A DNA stretch of 64,000 bases from Pseudomonas multiresinivorans (GTDB taxonomy: Bacteria > Pseudomonadota > Gammaproteobacteria > Pseudomonadales > Pseudomonadaceae), in NCBI RefSeq assembly GCF_012971725.1, contig NZ_CP048833.1:558001-622000 (forward strand), in the 5' to 3' direction. The notes under the pieces were generated by a model that saw nothing but the letters and a program-made list of their open reading frames with translations, ran no database searches and was not told the DNA's origin. How positions within the stretch are numbered: position 1 is the first letter of the stretch; every line of letters begins with the position of its first letter. This document shows, one piece after another, positions 25,881 through 35,382 of this stretch. Both the position numbers and the translations under genes were made by a program.

Positions 25881-26735
25881 ATGAGTACCGCCCCTGTTTT
25901 CCTGCGCCGCCTGAGCCTCGCCTGTACCCTCGCCGCCGGCGCCCTGGCCAGCGCCGGCAGCTACGCCGAAACCACCCTGGAACGTATCCAGAGCACCGGC
26001 ACCGTGCGCATCGGCTATGCCAACGAAGCACCCTTCGCCTACACCGAGACTTCCGGCAAGGTCACCGGGGAATCCCCGGAAATCGCCACGCAGATCTTCA
26101 CGAAAATGGGCGTGAAGAAGATCGAGCCGGTGCTCACCGAATGGGGCGCGCTGATCCCCGGCCTGCGCGCCGGCCGCTTCGACGTGATCGCCGCGGGCAT
26201 GTACATCACCCCGCCGCGTTGCCAGCAGGTGATCTTCACCGACCCGCACTACCAGATTCCCGACACCCTGCTGGTGAAGAAGGGCAACCCGAAGAACCTG
26301 CACAGCTACGCCGACGTGAAGAACAATCCGGACGTGAAGCTGGCGATCATGTCCGGCACCGCCGAGATGGGCTACGCCCGCGCCGAAGGCGTAGCGGAAG
26401 AGCAGATCGTCCAGGTGCCGGATACCACCGCGCAGTTGCAGGCCGTGCGCGCCGGCCGCGCCGATGCCAGTGTCGGCACCGCGCTGACCATGAAGGGCCT
26501 GGCTGCCAAGGGCGGCGACGCGGTGGAAGCCATCAGCGACTTCAAGGACGACCCATCGCACATTGGCTACGGCGCCCTGGCCTTCCGCCCGGAGGACAAG
26601 GACCTACGCGACGCGGTGAACCAGCAGCTCAAGGGCTGGCTGGGCGGCGCCGAGCACCTGGCGACGGTGAAACCGTTCGGCTTCGACAAGTCCAACGTCA
26701 CCGACAAGACTGCTGCCGAGCTCTGCAAACAGTGA
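25881..26735 (+). CDS. ehuB: ectoine/hydroxyectoine ABC transporter, binding protein
   Basis: This 284-residue periplasmic protein of the amino-acid binding family SBP_bac_3 has a signal peptide (ending AGSYAE) and the typical start of the mature part, GTVRIGYANEAPFAYTETSGKVTGESPEI (in parts). Later segments, LRAGRFDVIAAGMYITPPRCQQV and MSGTAEMGYARAEGV, match the EhuB group. GGAG lies eight bases before the ATG. It is the first gene of the ehuBCDA unit. Ligand assignment rests on family resemblance and on the catabolic genes next door. Confidence 0.9.
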   Translation: MSTAPVFLRRLSLACTLAAGALASAGSYAETTLERIQSTGTVRIGYANEAPFAYTETSGKVTGESPEIATQIFTKMGVKKIEPVLTEWGALIPGLRAGRFDVIAAGMYITPPRCQQVIFTDPHYQIPDTLLVKKGNPKNLHSYADVKNNPDVKLAIMSGTAEMGYARAEGVAEEQIVQVPDTTAQLQAVRAGRADASVGTALTMKGLAAKGGDAVEAISDFKDDPSHIGYGALAFRPEDKDLRDAVNQQLKGWLGGAEHLATVKPFGFDKSNVTDKTAAELCKQ

Positions 26736-26812
26736 CCGTCGCGGGCGCGCGCCTGCCATAGGACGCGCCCGGCCGGCCATTGAGTCGAACCTGTCGTTAC
26801 AGGATGCGCATC

Positions 26813-27469
26813 ATGGGTGAATTACTTCCTCTGCTGCTGGAGGGCGCCTGGGTCACCGTCCAGGTGACTGTCTTCGGTTCCCTGCTGGCGGTGGCCGCCG
26901 CCATTCTTGCCGCGCTCGGCCGGCTCGCGCCGTGGCCGGCGGTACGCTGGCTGGCGATCGGCTACATCGAGCTGTTCCGCGGCACTTCGCTGCTGGTGCA
27001 GCTGTTCTGGCTGTACTTCGTGCTGCCGCTGCCGCCGTTCAATCTGGAGATGAGCGCCTACAGCGTGGCGATCATCGGCCTGGGCCTGCACATCGGCGCC
27101 TATGGCGCGGAAGTCATGCGCGGCGCCATCGGCTCGGTGCCCAAGGGGCAGTACGAGGCGGCGCTGGCGCTGAACATGACACCGTTCACGCGCTTTCGTC
27201 GGATCATCCTGCCGCAGGCGCTGCTCTGTGCGATTCCGCCGGGCACCAACCTGCTGATCGAGCTGCTGAAGAACACCTCGCTGGTGTCACTGATCACCCT
27301 CTCGGACCTGACCTTCCGCGCACGCCAGCTGGACCAGGCGACCTTCGAGACCATGAAGATCTTCGCCCTCACCCTGGTGCTGTACTTCGTCCTGGCCCAG
27401 CTCATCGTCTTCCTCATGCGGCGCCTGGAGCGCTGGCTGGGGCACGGCCGCATCCACGGAGGCCTGTGA
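26813..27469 (+). CDS. ehuC: ectoine ABC transporter permease 1
   Basis: This 218-residue inner-membrane permease of the HisM/GlnP type has the EAA loop YGAEVMRGAIGSVPKGQYEAALALNM and about five membrane segments. The ATG at 26813 is preferred because AGGA lies eight bases upstream; an ATG at 26804 would add three residues. The stop overlaps the start of ehuD by one base. Confidence 0.9.
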   Translation: MGELLPLLLEGAWVTVQVTVFGSLLAVAAAILAALGRLAPWPAVRWLAIGYIELFRGTSLLVQLFWLYFVLPLPPFNLEMSAYSVAIIGLGLHIGAYGAEVMRGAIGSVPKGQYEAALALNMTPFTRFRRIILPQALLCAIPPGTNLLIELLKNTSLVSLITLSDLTFRARQLDQATFETMKIFALTLVLYFVLAQLIVFLMRRLERWLGHGRIHGGL

Positions 27470-28125
27470 TGAAACTCTTCGACTGGGACTTCGCCTGGCA
27501 GATCCTGCCGCAACTGCTGCACGCGTCGCTGCGCACCATCGCCATCACCCTGGTGGGCTTCGCCCTGGCGGTGGTGTTCGGCCTGCTCTTCGCCATCGCC
27601 CGGCGCAGCCGCCACGCCTGGCTGTCTTGGCCGGCGGCCTGGCTGATCGAATTCATCCGCAGCACGCCGCTGCTGATCCAGGTCTATTTCCTGTTCTACG
27701 TGCTGCCGCTCTACGGGCTGAGCATGACCGCACTGGTGGCCGGCACCCTGGGCATCGCCCTGCATTACGCCTGCTACACCGCCGAGGTCTACCGCGCCGG
27801 CCTGGAAGCAGTGCCGCGCGGGCAATGGGAGGCGGTCACCGCGCTGAACTTCTCGCCCTTCAAGGCCTACCGCGAAGTGATCCTGCCCCAGGCCATCCGC
27901 CCGGTATTGCCGGCGCTGGGCAACTACCTGATCGCCATGTTCAAGGACACCCCGGTGCTCTCTGCGATCACGGTGGTGGAAATCATGCAGCAGGCGAAGA
28001 ACATCGGCTCCGACAGCTTCCGCTACCTGGAACCGATCACCCTGGTCGGGGTGTTCTTCCTGCTCATCTCCATCAGCCTGGCCAGCGTCGTGCGCCAGGT
28101 GGAAAAACGCACGGCGCTGCCATGA
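27469..28125 (+). CDS. ehuD: ectoine ABC transporter permease 2
   Basis: This is the second 218-residue permease of the same family, with EAA loop YTAEVYRAGLEAVPRGQWEAVTALNF. GGAGG precedes the ATG inside the end of ehuC. It would form a heterodimer with EhuC. The end overlaps an alternative ehuA start by 4 bases. Confidence 0.92.
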   Translation: MKLFDWDFAWQILPQLLHASLRTIAITLVGFALAVVFGLLFAIARRSRHAWLSWPAAWLIEFIRSTPLLIQVYFLFYVLPLYGLSMTALVAGTLGIALHYACYTAEVYRAGLEAVPRGQWEAVTALNFSPFKAYREVILPQAIRPVLPALGNYLIAMFKDTPVLSAITVVEIMQQAKNIGSDSFRYLEPITLVGVFFLLISISLASVVRQVEKRTALP

Positions 28126-28148
28126 CTGACACTTCCGGAGGAAAACCG

Positions 28149-29006
<858 letters not shown>

Positions 29007-29031
29007 TGGATTCGGGTGACTTGTCTCACCT

Positions 29032-29113
29032 GTAGGAGCGAGGGGGCGCCTAGCCCTTGCTCGCGAACCTGGACTCCGCAGCAGGGGCTGTTCGCGAGCA
29101 AGCTCGCTCCTAC
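29032..29113. repeat. REP pair, one copy with a 13-nt insertion
   Basis: The left copy spans 29032-29068, 37 bases instead of 24: GTAGGAGCGAG is followed by the extra GGGGCGCCTAGCC (29043-29055) before CTTGCTCGCGAAC. The right copy at 29090-29113 is normal and inverted. The pair lies after ehuA, facing the end of the PilZ gene. Confidence 0.93.
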
Positions 29114-29138
29114 GAAGAGCCGGTTCCGGAAAGGTATT

Positions 29139-29414
29139 TCAGGCGTTGCCGACGAAGCGGAAACCCGCGCCCTCGGCGTCGGTGCGCATCACTTCCATCT
29201 CCAGGATCGGCGCATCGAAGGGCATGTCCTGCACCTGGCCGGTGACCCGCGTCCCCGCGGGCAGCGCGGCGAGCACTTCATGGCGAACGTAGACGCCGCC
29301 GTCCGACAAGTCACGGGTATGGCCGAACACGTCGCCGAAGTCGGGGTGACTGATCTTGATCCGGCACTTCATCGGGGTCCGCGGGTACTGCCTTTGGTTG
29401 GCCATGGATGGCAT
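29139..29414 (-). CDS. PilZ-domain protein (c-di-GMP binding family)
   Basis: This 91-residue single-domain protein matches the PA0012 type. The PilZ signatures appear as RQYPRTPMKCRIKI (a variant of the RxxxR loop) and TRDLSDGGVYVR (D/NxSxxG). The second arginine of RxxxR is offset (R..R..), so binding of c-di-GMP should not be taken for granted. The start at 29414 has AGGA four bases upstream; the start at 29405 (MANQRQ) is an alternative. Confidence 0.88.
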   Translation of the reverse strand: MPSMANQRQYPRTPMKCRIKISHPDFGDVFGHTRDLSDGGVYVRHEVLAALPAGTRVTGQVQDMPFDAPILEMEVMRTDAEGAGFRFVGNA

Positions 29415-29462
29415 CCGTCCTGAATGTCAGCGCATTAATGGGCCTCAAACCCATGGGTCAGG

Positions 29463-30776
29463 TCAAGCCAGCAGTTGCAGCAGCAGCCAGAGATTGGCGG
29501 CGCTGATGACGCAGAACAAGCTCCACGCCAGCACGCGGGTCAGCAGGCTGTTGACGAACTCGCCCATCAGCGCGCGGTCGCTGGTGAAGCGGATCAGCGG
29601 CCAGAGCGCGAAGGGCAGTTGCAGGCTGAGCACCACCTGGCTGAGCACCAGCAGCTTGCCGATCGCCTTGTCGCCCAGCATCAGCACGCCAATCAATGCC
29701 GGGATCAGTGCCAGCGCGCGAGTGATCAGGCGGCGCTGCCAGCAGGGAATCTTCATCTGCAGGAAGCCTTCCATGATCACCTGCCCGGCGATGGTGCCGG
29801 TAAAGGTGGAACTCTGCCCCGAGGCGAGCAGTGCAACGCCGAAGAGGATCGCGGCAAGCCCGGTGCCCACCAGCGGTTCGAGCAGGCGGTAAGCGTCCTG
29901 GATTTCGGTGACGCCGGTGTGGCCGGTCTCGTGGAAAGCGGCGGCGGCGAGGATCAGGATCGCCGCATTGATCAACAGCGCGAGGCTCAGCGAAACCACG
30001 GTGTCGATGCGCGTCAGGCGGATAGCGGCGGCCTTGCCGTTGCTGCCGCTGACCTGGCGCGTCTGCACGATGGAGGAGTGCAGGTAGAGATTGTGCGGCA
30101 TCACCGTGGCGCCAAGGATGCCGACGGCGAGGTACAGCGGCTCGCGTTGGCTGATGGCGTCCCAGCTGGGCAGGAAGCCGGCGGCGACGTCCGGCCAGTG
30201 TGGTTTGATAAGGATCAACTCGACCAGGTAGCAGCCGCTGATAGTGATGATCAGGCCGAGCATGATCGCTTCCAGATGGCGGAAGCGCTGGCCCTTGAGG
30301 CCGAGCACGATGAGCGTGTCGAAGGCGGTGAGGATGACGCCGGTGACCAGGTCGACACCCAGCAACAGGTGGAAGGCGAGGGCGCAGCCGAGCACTTCGG
30401 CGAGGTCAGTGGCGACGATAGACAGTTCCGCCAGCAGCCATTGCAGGCGCGCTCCGCCCAGGCTGTAGCGACTGCGCGACAGCTGCGCCAGGTCTTGCCC
30501 GGTGACAATGCCCAGGCGCATCGCCAGGCATTGCAGGACCATGCCGGCGAGGCTCGACAGCAGCACCACGAACAGCAACTGATAGCCGAAGCCCGAACCG
30601 GCTTCGATGGCGGTGGCCCAGTTGCCCGGGTCCATGTAGCCGATGGAGACCAGCAGGCCGGGGCCGGCGAACTGCAGGATGCGCTTCCACAGTGGCGCGC
30701 TGGCCGCGACCTGGATGCTGCCTTTGACTTCCGAGGGGCAGAACGGCGCGGTGGCGGTGGTCGGCAGGCCGAGCAT
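29463..30776 (-). CDS. mntH: Nramp-family manganese/divalent cation transporter
   Basis: This 437-residue inner-membrane proton-coupled Mn2+ importer has about 11 hydrophobic segments. Metal-site motifs are present: SIGYMDPGNWATAIE (DPGN in TM1) and TVMPHNLYLHSSIVQTR (MPH in TM6). Its product is usually under manganese or oxidative-stress control; I saw no clear MntR site. It is flanked on both sides by REP-type repeats that carry the same kind of 13-nt insertion. Confidence 0.95.
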   Translation of the reverse strand: MLGLPTTATAPFCPSEVKGSIQVAASAPLWKRILQFAGPGLLVSIGYMDPGNWATAIEAGSGFGYQLLFVVLLSSLAGMVLQCLAMRLGIVTGQDLAQLSRSRYSLGGARLQWLLAELSIVATDLAEVLGCALAFHLLLGVDLVTGVILTAFDTLIVLGLKGQRFRHLEAIMLGLIITISGCYLVELILIKPHWPDVAAGFLPSWDAISQREPLYLAVGILGATVMPHNLYLHSSIVQTRQVSGSNGKAAAIRLTRIDTVVSLSLALLINAAILILAAAAFHETGHTGVTEIQDAYRLLEPLVGTGLAAILFGVALLASGQSSTFTGTIAGQVIMEGFLQMKIPCWQRRLITRALALIPALIGVLMLGDKAIGKLLVLSQVVLSLQLPFALWPLIRFTSDRALMGEFVNSLLTRVLAWSLFCVISAANLWLLLQLLA

Positions 30777-30810
30777 GCTGGTTCTTCCTGGCTTGTGAGC
30801 GGGCGCCTTG

Positions 30811-30983
30811 CCCTCTCCCTAACCCTCTCCCTGAAGGGAGAGGGGACTGTCCGACATGCTCGGTCACTCGGGAGCTCGCCGGCAACAAAGGCTCCGGCGA
30901 AATCCTGGACTTGCCGCCGGCAGAGACTGGCTCTCTCTCCCTTCAGGGGGGACGCCTAGTCAGAGAGCTGGGGAGAGGGAGCT
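30811..30983. repeat. CTCTCCC-type inverted repeat with a 13-nt insertion
   Basis: The left arm at 30811-30845 (CCCTCTCCCTAACCCTCTCC then CTGAAGGGAGAGGGG) is inverted at about 30931-30983. The right arm is interrupted by GGGACGCCTAGTC at 30949-30961, directly after CTTCAGGG. The region fills the 235-base gap between mntH and the acyltransferase gene, and no gene is seen in it. Confidence 0.85.
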
Positions 30984-31011
30984 CCCGGGGAACGCTAAAG
31001 CATCAAGCAGC

Positions 31012-31899
31012 TCAGTACCACTTCGCCTCGCCTTCGGGCCGCTTCTTGAAGCGCTTCATGGTCCACATGTACTGGCTCGGATAAGCGCGCACGTACTTGG
31101 CCAGCTCGCGGCTGAGCGCTGCCACGGACACTTCCATGTCCTTGTCGTACATGTCCGCCGGCGCGGCTTCAAGGATCACCTTGTAGCCGCTGCCATCGGG
31201 CAGGCGCACGGCGTGGAAGAACACCCCGCGCGCCTTGCCGCGCGAGAGCAGGGACGGCACGAACTTGCTGGTCAGCGCCGTGGTGCCCAGGTAAGGCACG
31301 AACAGGCCCGAGCCGAGGTCCGGTTCCGGATCGCAGGGAATACCGACGCAGCCGCCGTTCTTCACTTCCTTGATCACGCTCTTGATGCCTTCGGGCGTGG
31401 ACGGCGCGACGCGGTTGCCCAGTTGCACGCGCTGTTTCTTCAGCAGGTCGTCCACCGCCTTCAGCTTGGGCGGGCGGTAGAAGATGATCGGCTTGGCGTA
31501 GGAGCAGTAGAAGTGGTTGAGCACTTCCCAGTTGCCCAGGTGGCTGGTGATGCCGACCAGGCCGTCCCCGGAGGCCAGCGCTTCTTCCAGCACCTCCATG
31601 CCTTCGACTTCGCGGATGTACTGCAGCGATTTCTGTGGCGACCACATCCAGGCGCAGGCGCTCTCGGTGAGCGTGCGGCCGATGTCCATCAGGCTCCGGC
31701 CGACGAGTTTCTCCAGCTCGGCCTCGGACAGCTCGGGGAAGCAGTGCGACAGGTTGATCCGCACGATCTCGCGGGAGCGGTTGGGCAGCTTCCACATCAG
31801 CCAGCCAATGCCCGCGCCCAATGCGCCCACCGCGCGCCACGGCAGCATGGCGAACAACCGCAGGAAGCCCACCACCAGTGCGCCCTTGAATTTCTCCAC
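31012..31899 (-). CDS. htrB: lipid A late acyltransferase (HtrB/LpxL family)
   Basis: This inner-membrane enzyme of 295 residues adds a secondary lauroyl-type chain to lipid A. It has an N-terminal hydrophobic anchor (ALVVGFLRLFAMLPWRAVGALG) and the LPLAT motif SHLGNWEVLNHF (HX4E) near residue 125. The GTG start at 31899 is chosen because AAGGAG lies six bases upstream and the length matches the PA0011 type; the frame continues to 32160 only through non-conserved sequence. A -10-like TACAAT is at 31933-31928. Confidence 0.92.
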   Translation of the reverse strand: MEKFKGALVVGFLRLFAMLPWRAVGALGAGIGWLMWKLPNRSREIVRINLSHCFPELSEAELEKLVGRSLMDIGRTLTESACAWMWSPQKSLQYIREVEGMEVLEEALASGDGLVGITSHLGNWEVLNHFYCSYAKPIIFYRPPKLKAVDDLLKKQRVQLGNRVAPSTPEGIKSVIKEVKNGGCVGIPCDPEPDLGSGLFVPYLGTTALTSKFVPSLLSRGKARGVFFHAVRLPDGSGYKVILEAAPADMYDKDMEVSVAALSRELAKYVRAYPSQYMWTMKRFKKRPEGEAKWY

Positions 31900-32056
31900 G
31901 GAAAACTCCTTCAAGCAGATGGCGGCCATTGTAGCCGCTCGCGCCGGCATTTCGGGCGCCATCGAGGCTCCACACAATCTCCACCCAGCGAGCACATTGC
32001 GCCCACGGCGCGCGCGCAACCTGCGGCCATCCGATCCATAGGCCCGGAGGCCCGCG

Positions 32057-34048
32057 ATGCGTACCCGACCCTTACTTGCACGGTTGTGCTGCCTGCTGAT
32101 GGCCATGAGCGCCAGCCTGGCGGCGTTGGCCGACGAAGGCAGCGCCTTGAATGAAAACAATGCCAGCCCCTACTTCTTCGTCGAGAGCACCGACGCATCC
32201 GTCGATGCACTCCCGCTCAAGGCGACCCGCGTGGATGCCCGCGTGCTCGGCAACATCGCCGAGGTGACGGTGACCCAGGAATATCGCAACCAGGGCGCGA
32301 CGCCGCTGGAAGCGCGCTATGTTTTCCCCGCCTCGACCCGCGCTGCAGTCCACGGCATGACCGTGCGCCTTGGCGAACGGGTGATCCAGGCGCAGATCCG
32401 CGAGAAGCAGAAGGCCCAGGCCGAGTACCAGCAGGCCAAGAGCGCGGGCAAAACCGCCGCGTTGCTGGAGCAGGAGCGCGAGAACGTGTTCCAGATGCAG
32501 GTCGCCAACATCCTGCCCGGCGACGTGGTGCAGGTAGAGCTGCGCTACAGCGAGCTGCTGGTGCCCACTGACGGACGCTACCAGTTCGTGTTCCCCACCG
32601 TGGTCGGCCCGCGCTACAACGGCAAAGGCACTTCCGGCAGCGGCAACCAGCCGTGGATCTCGACGCCCTACCTGCAACAGGGCCAACCCTCGGCCACGCA
32701 ATTCGCCCTGCAGATGGAGTTGCTCGCGCCGGTGCAGATCGGCGAGATCGCTTCGCCCTCGCACCACATCGACATCCAGCGTGACGGTCAGCGCGCCACC
32801 CTCCACCTGGCCGCCGACGAGGCCACCGGCAACAACCGCGACTTCATCCTCGACTACCGCCTGGGCGGCGATCAGGTGCAAAGCGGCCTGCTGCTGTCGC
32901 ACGGCGCGCAGGAGAACTTCTTCCTCGCCATGGTCACGCCACCGCGCGCGCCGGATACCAAGCTCATCGTGCCGCGGGACTACGTGTTCATCGTCGACGT
33001 GTCCGGCTCCATGAACGGTTTCCCGCTGGACACCACCAAGGCCCTGCTGCGCGACCTGATCGGCCGCCTGCGGCCCAGCGACACCTTCAACCTGCTGCTG
33101 TTCTCCGGCGACAACCGCAAGCTCGCCGACACCTCCCTGGCGGCCACGCCGGCCAACCTCCGCCGCGCCACCGACATGCTCGATGGCGAGCAAGGCGCCG
33201 GCGGCACCGAACTGATGCCGGCCCTGCGGGAAGCGCTGGCGATGCCCACCGCCCCGGAGCGTTCGCGCAGCTTCGTGGTGATCACCGACGGCTTCGTCAG
33301 CGTCGAAAGCAGCGCCTACCAACTGGTCCGCGAGAACCTGAACAAGGCCAACCTGTTCGCCTTCGGCATCGGCAGCTCGGTGAACCACAGCCTGATTGAG
33401 GGCCTGGCACGGGCAGGGCAGGGCGAGCCCTTCATCGTCACCGACCAGCGTTCGGCCGGCGAGCAGGCCGAACGCTTGCGCCGCATGATCGACAGCCCGC
33501 TGCTGCAAGGTATTCACGCAAGCTTCGAAGGGCTGGAGGTCTACGACGTCGAACCCCAGCAACTGCCCGACCTCTTCGCCAACCGCCCGCTGGTACTGTT
33601 CGGCAAATGGAAGGGCGAGCCCCGCGGCGAACTGCGCATCGACGCCCACTCGGCGGACGGCCCGTTCCAGGCGCGCCTGCCCATCAGCACTACCAGCCTC
33701 GACGAAAACGGCGACGCACTCGCTCACCTCTGGGCGCGCAAACGGCTGGCCAGCCTGATGGACCAGGAAGCCCTCGATGGCGGCTTCGAGTTCAGCTCGC
33801 AGATTCTCGACCTCGGCCTGAAGTACCAGTTGCTCACTCCTTACACCTCGTTCATCGCCGTCGACCAGCAAGTGCGCAACGCCGATCCGCAGGCGAGCAA
33901 GTCCGTCGACCAACCGCTGCCGCTGCCCCAGGGCGTGAACAACAGCGCCATCGGCAGCACGGTGCCGGGCACACCCGAACCCGGCGTCTGGGCCATGCTG
34001 CTGCTCGCCGGCCTTGGCGCATGGTGGTGGCGGAGGAAAGCGGCATGA
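32057..34048 (+). CDS. VIT/von Willebrand A protein with PEP-CTERM-like sorting tail
   Basis: This 663-residue exported protein has a signal peptide (LCCLLMAMSASLAALA), a VIT domain at about residues 35-170 (VTVTQEYRNQGATPLEARYVFP), and a VWA domain starting at Tyr309 with an intact MIDAS (Asp314-x-Ser316-x-Ser318). The last 25 residues are TPEPGVW, a hydrophobic stretch AMLLLAGLGAWWW, and RRKAA: a PEP-CTERM tripartite signal with Pro640-Glu641-Pro642. GGAGG lies just before the ATG. The gene overlaps the exosortase gene by 4 bases, so it is its likely substrate. Surface adhesion or matrix binding is possible; the role is unknown. Confidence 0.9.
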   Translation: MRTRPLLARLCCLLMAMSASLAALADEGSALNENNASPYFFVESTDASVDALPLKATRVDARVLGNIAEVTVTQEYRNQGATPLEARYVFPASTRAAVHGMTVRLGERVIQAQIREKQKAQAEYQQAKSAGKTAALLEQERENVFQMQVANILPGDVVQVELRYSELLVPTDGRYQFVFPTVVGPRYNGKGTSGSGNQPWISTPYLQQGQPSATQFALQMELLAPVQIGEIASPSHHIDIQRDGQRATLHLAADEATGNNRDFILDYRLGGDQVQSGLLLSHGAQENFFLAMVTPPRAPDTKLIVPRDYVFIVDVSGSMNGFPLDTTKALLRDLIGRLRPSDTFNLLLFSGDNRKLADTSLAATPANLRRATDMLDGEQGAGGTELMPALREALAMPTAPERSRSFVVITDGFVSVESSAYQLVRENLNKANLFAFGIGSSVNHSLIEGLARAGQGEPFIVTDQRSAGEQAERLRRMIDSPLLQGIHASFEGLEVYDVEPQQLPDLFANRPLVLFGKWKGEPRGELRIDAHSADGPFQARLPISTTSLDENGDALAHLWARKRLASLMDQEALDGGFEFSSQILDLGLKYQLLTPYTSFIAVDQQVRNADPQASKSVDQPLPLPQGVNNSAIGSTVPGTPEPGVWAMLLLAGLGAWWWRRKAA

Positions 34049-35382
34049 CGCGCCGCCTGCCCGGCTGGAGCTGGTTGGCACTCGCCGCGCTCGCCGCCTG
34101 GCCCAGTTGGTTGTGGGCGGTACGCCGGCTGGGAGATGGTTCGGACGATCCGCTGGGGATCATCGCCCTGGCAGCGCTGGGGCTGTTGCTCTGGCGCGAC
34201 CGCTCCGGCCAGCGGGCGCAGCCACGCCCGACCTGGCTGGCGCTCGCGGTGGCCTTGCTGCTGGTGGCGGCGCTCAGCCAGTCGCTGCTGCCGCCGCTGT
34301 TGCGCGGGCTGGTCTCGGTGCTGGCGCTGTTGCTGGTGATCCTCAGCCTGCGCTCGCCCGATCAACCCTGGCTGTCCTGGCTCGGCCTGGGCTTCCTGTC
34401 GCTGCCGCTGCTGTCGTCGCTGCAATTCTTCGTCGGTTATCCGCTGCGGGTGATCACCGCCGAGGTCAGCGCCTGGCTGTTGCGCCTCGGCCCCTGGTCG
34501 GTGGAGCGCCAGGGCAGTGCGCTGCTGATCGATGGCCAGTGGGTAATGGTCGATGCGCCCTGCTCGGGCATCCAGATGGCCTGGGTCGGCTACTTCACCG
34601 CCTGCACGCTGGCGGCCTGGCTGCGGCTGCCGGATCGGTTGCTACTGCGCCGGTTGCCGCTGGTAGGCATGCTGGTGCTGGGCGGCAATATCCTGCGCAA
34701 CACGCTGCTGGTGTGGGGCGAAAGCGGGGCGAGCGGATTTCCCGGCTGGGCTCACGAAGGCGTCGGCTTGCTGGTGTTCGCGGCGGTGTGCGGGATGATC
34801 CTGCAGGTGATCGGGCGGCGTTCATTCGACGCGCCTGCGCTGGGCGAGGCGGCATGCTCCACGGCACCGGCAAACGTCCAGGCAACTTTCCTGGGCGCAT
34901 TGCTGCTGGCGATGGTCTGGCCGCTGTTGGCGCCGGGTTCCGCCTCCGCAAACGCGATCGCCCCTCACGAATGGCCGGCGCAGTTCGAGGGTCGCCTGTT
35001 GCGGCCGCTCGCTCTTTCTCCGGTGGAGCAACGCTTTGCCGAAGACTTCCCCGGCCGGCTCGGCCGCTTCACCGATGGCCAGCGCAGTATCGTGCTGCGC
35101 CAGGTGCTGCGGCCGACGCGCAAGCTGCACCCGGCGGAAGACTGCTTCCGCGCCGTCGGCTACCGCGTCGAGCAGACGCAACTGCGCAAGCGAGTGGGAG
35201 CGGAAGGTTTGCAGCGCTGCTTCGTCGTCACGCGCGACGGCGTGAAGTTGCAGGTCTGCGACTACATCCAGGACGCTGCCGGCCAGTCCTTCTCCGATAC
35301 CTCGGCCTGGTACTGGTCGGCGCTTTCCGGGCGCTCCACGGGACCATGGCTGGCGGTCACCCTGGCCAGCTCGCTGCCTTAG
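34045..35382 (+). CDS. exosortase with fused EpsI-like C-terminal domain
   Basis: This is a 445-residue inner-membrane transpeptidase-like enzyme. About eight hydrophobic segments fill residues 10-260, with the exosortase triad: Cys173 in DAPCSGIQM, Arg218 in GGNILRN and His237 in WAHEGVG. Residues about 285-445 are a separate domain after another membrane segment, with LHPAEDCFRAVGYRV (His362, Pro363, Cys367) recalling the HPxxC motif of EpsI (DUF3485). Translation is coupled to the VIT/VWA gene by an ATGA overlap. No polysaccharide genes are nearby, unlike classical XrtA loci. The stop overlaps the stop of convergent tag. Confidence 0.92.
   Translation: MTRRLPGWSWLALAALAAWPSWLWAVRRLGDGSDDPLGIIALAALGLLLWRDRSGQRAQPRPTWLALAVALLLVAALSQSLLPPLLRGLVSVLALLLVILSLRSPDQPWLSWLGLGFLSLPLLSSLQFFVGYPLRVITAEVSAWLLRLGPWSVERQGSALLIDGQWVMVDAPCSGIQMAWVGYFTACTLAAWLRLPDRLLLRRLPLVGMLVLGGNILRNTLLVWGESGASGFPGWAHEGVGLLVFAAVCGMILQVIGRRSFDAPALGEAACSTAPANVQATFLGALLLAMVWPLLAPGSASANAIAPHEWPAQFEGRLLRPLALSPVEQRFAEDFPGRLGRFTDGQRSIVLRQVLRPTRKLHPAEDCFRAVGYRVEQTQLRKRVGAEGLQRCFVVTRDGVKLQVCDYIQDAAGQSFSDTSAWYWSALSGRSTGPWLAVTLASSLP

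Noticed and set aside
31900..32160. N-terminal extension of the HtrB-like acyltransferase to 32160
   Set aside because: The added part is not family-like, overlaps the start of the VIT/VWA gene, and a good AAGGAG-GTG start exists at 31899.
32072..34081. A 669-residue open frame antisense to the VIT/VWA gene
   Set aside because: The plus strand has signal peptide, VIT, MIDAS and PEP-CTERM features; the antisense product is low-complexity and unlike any family.
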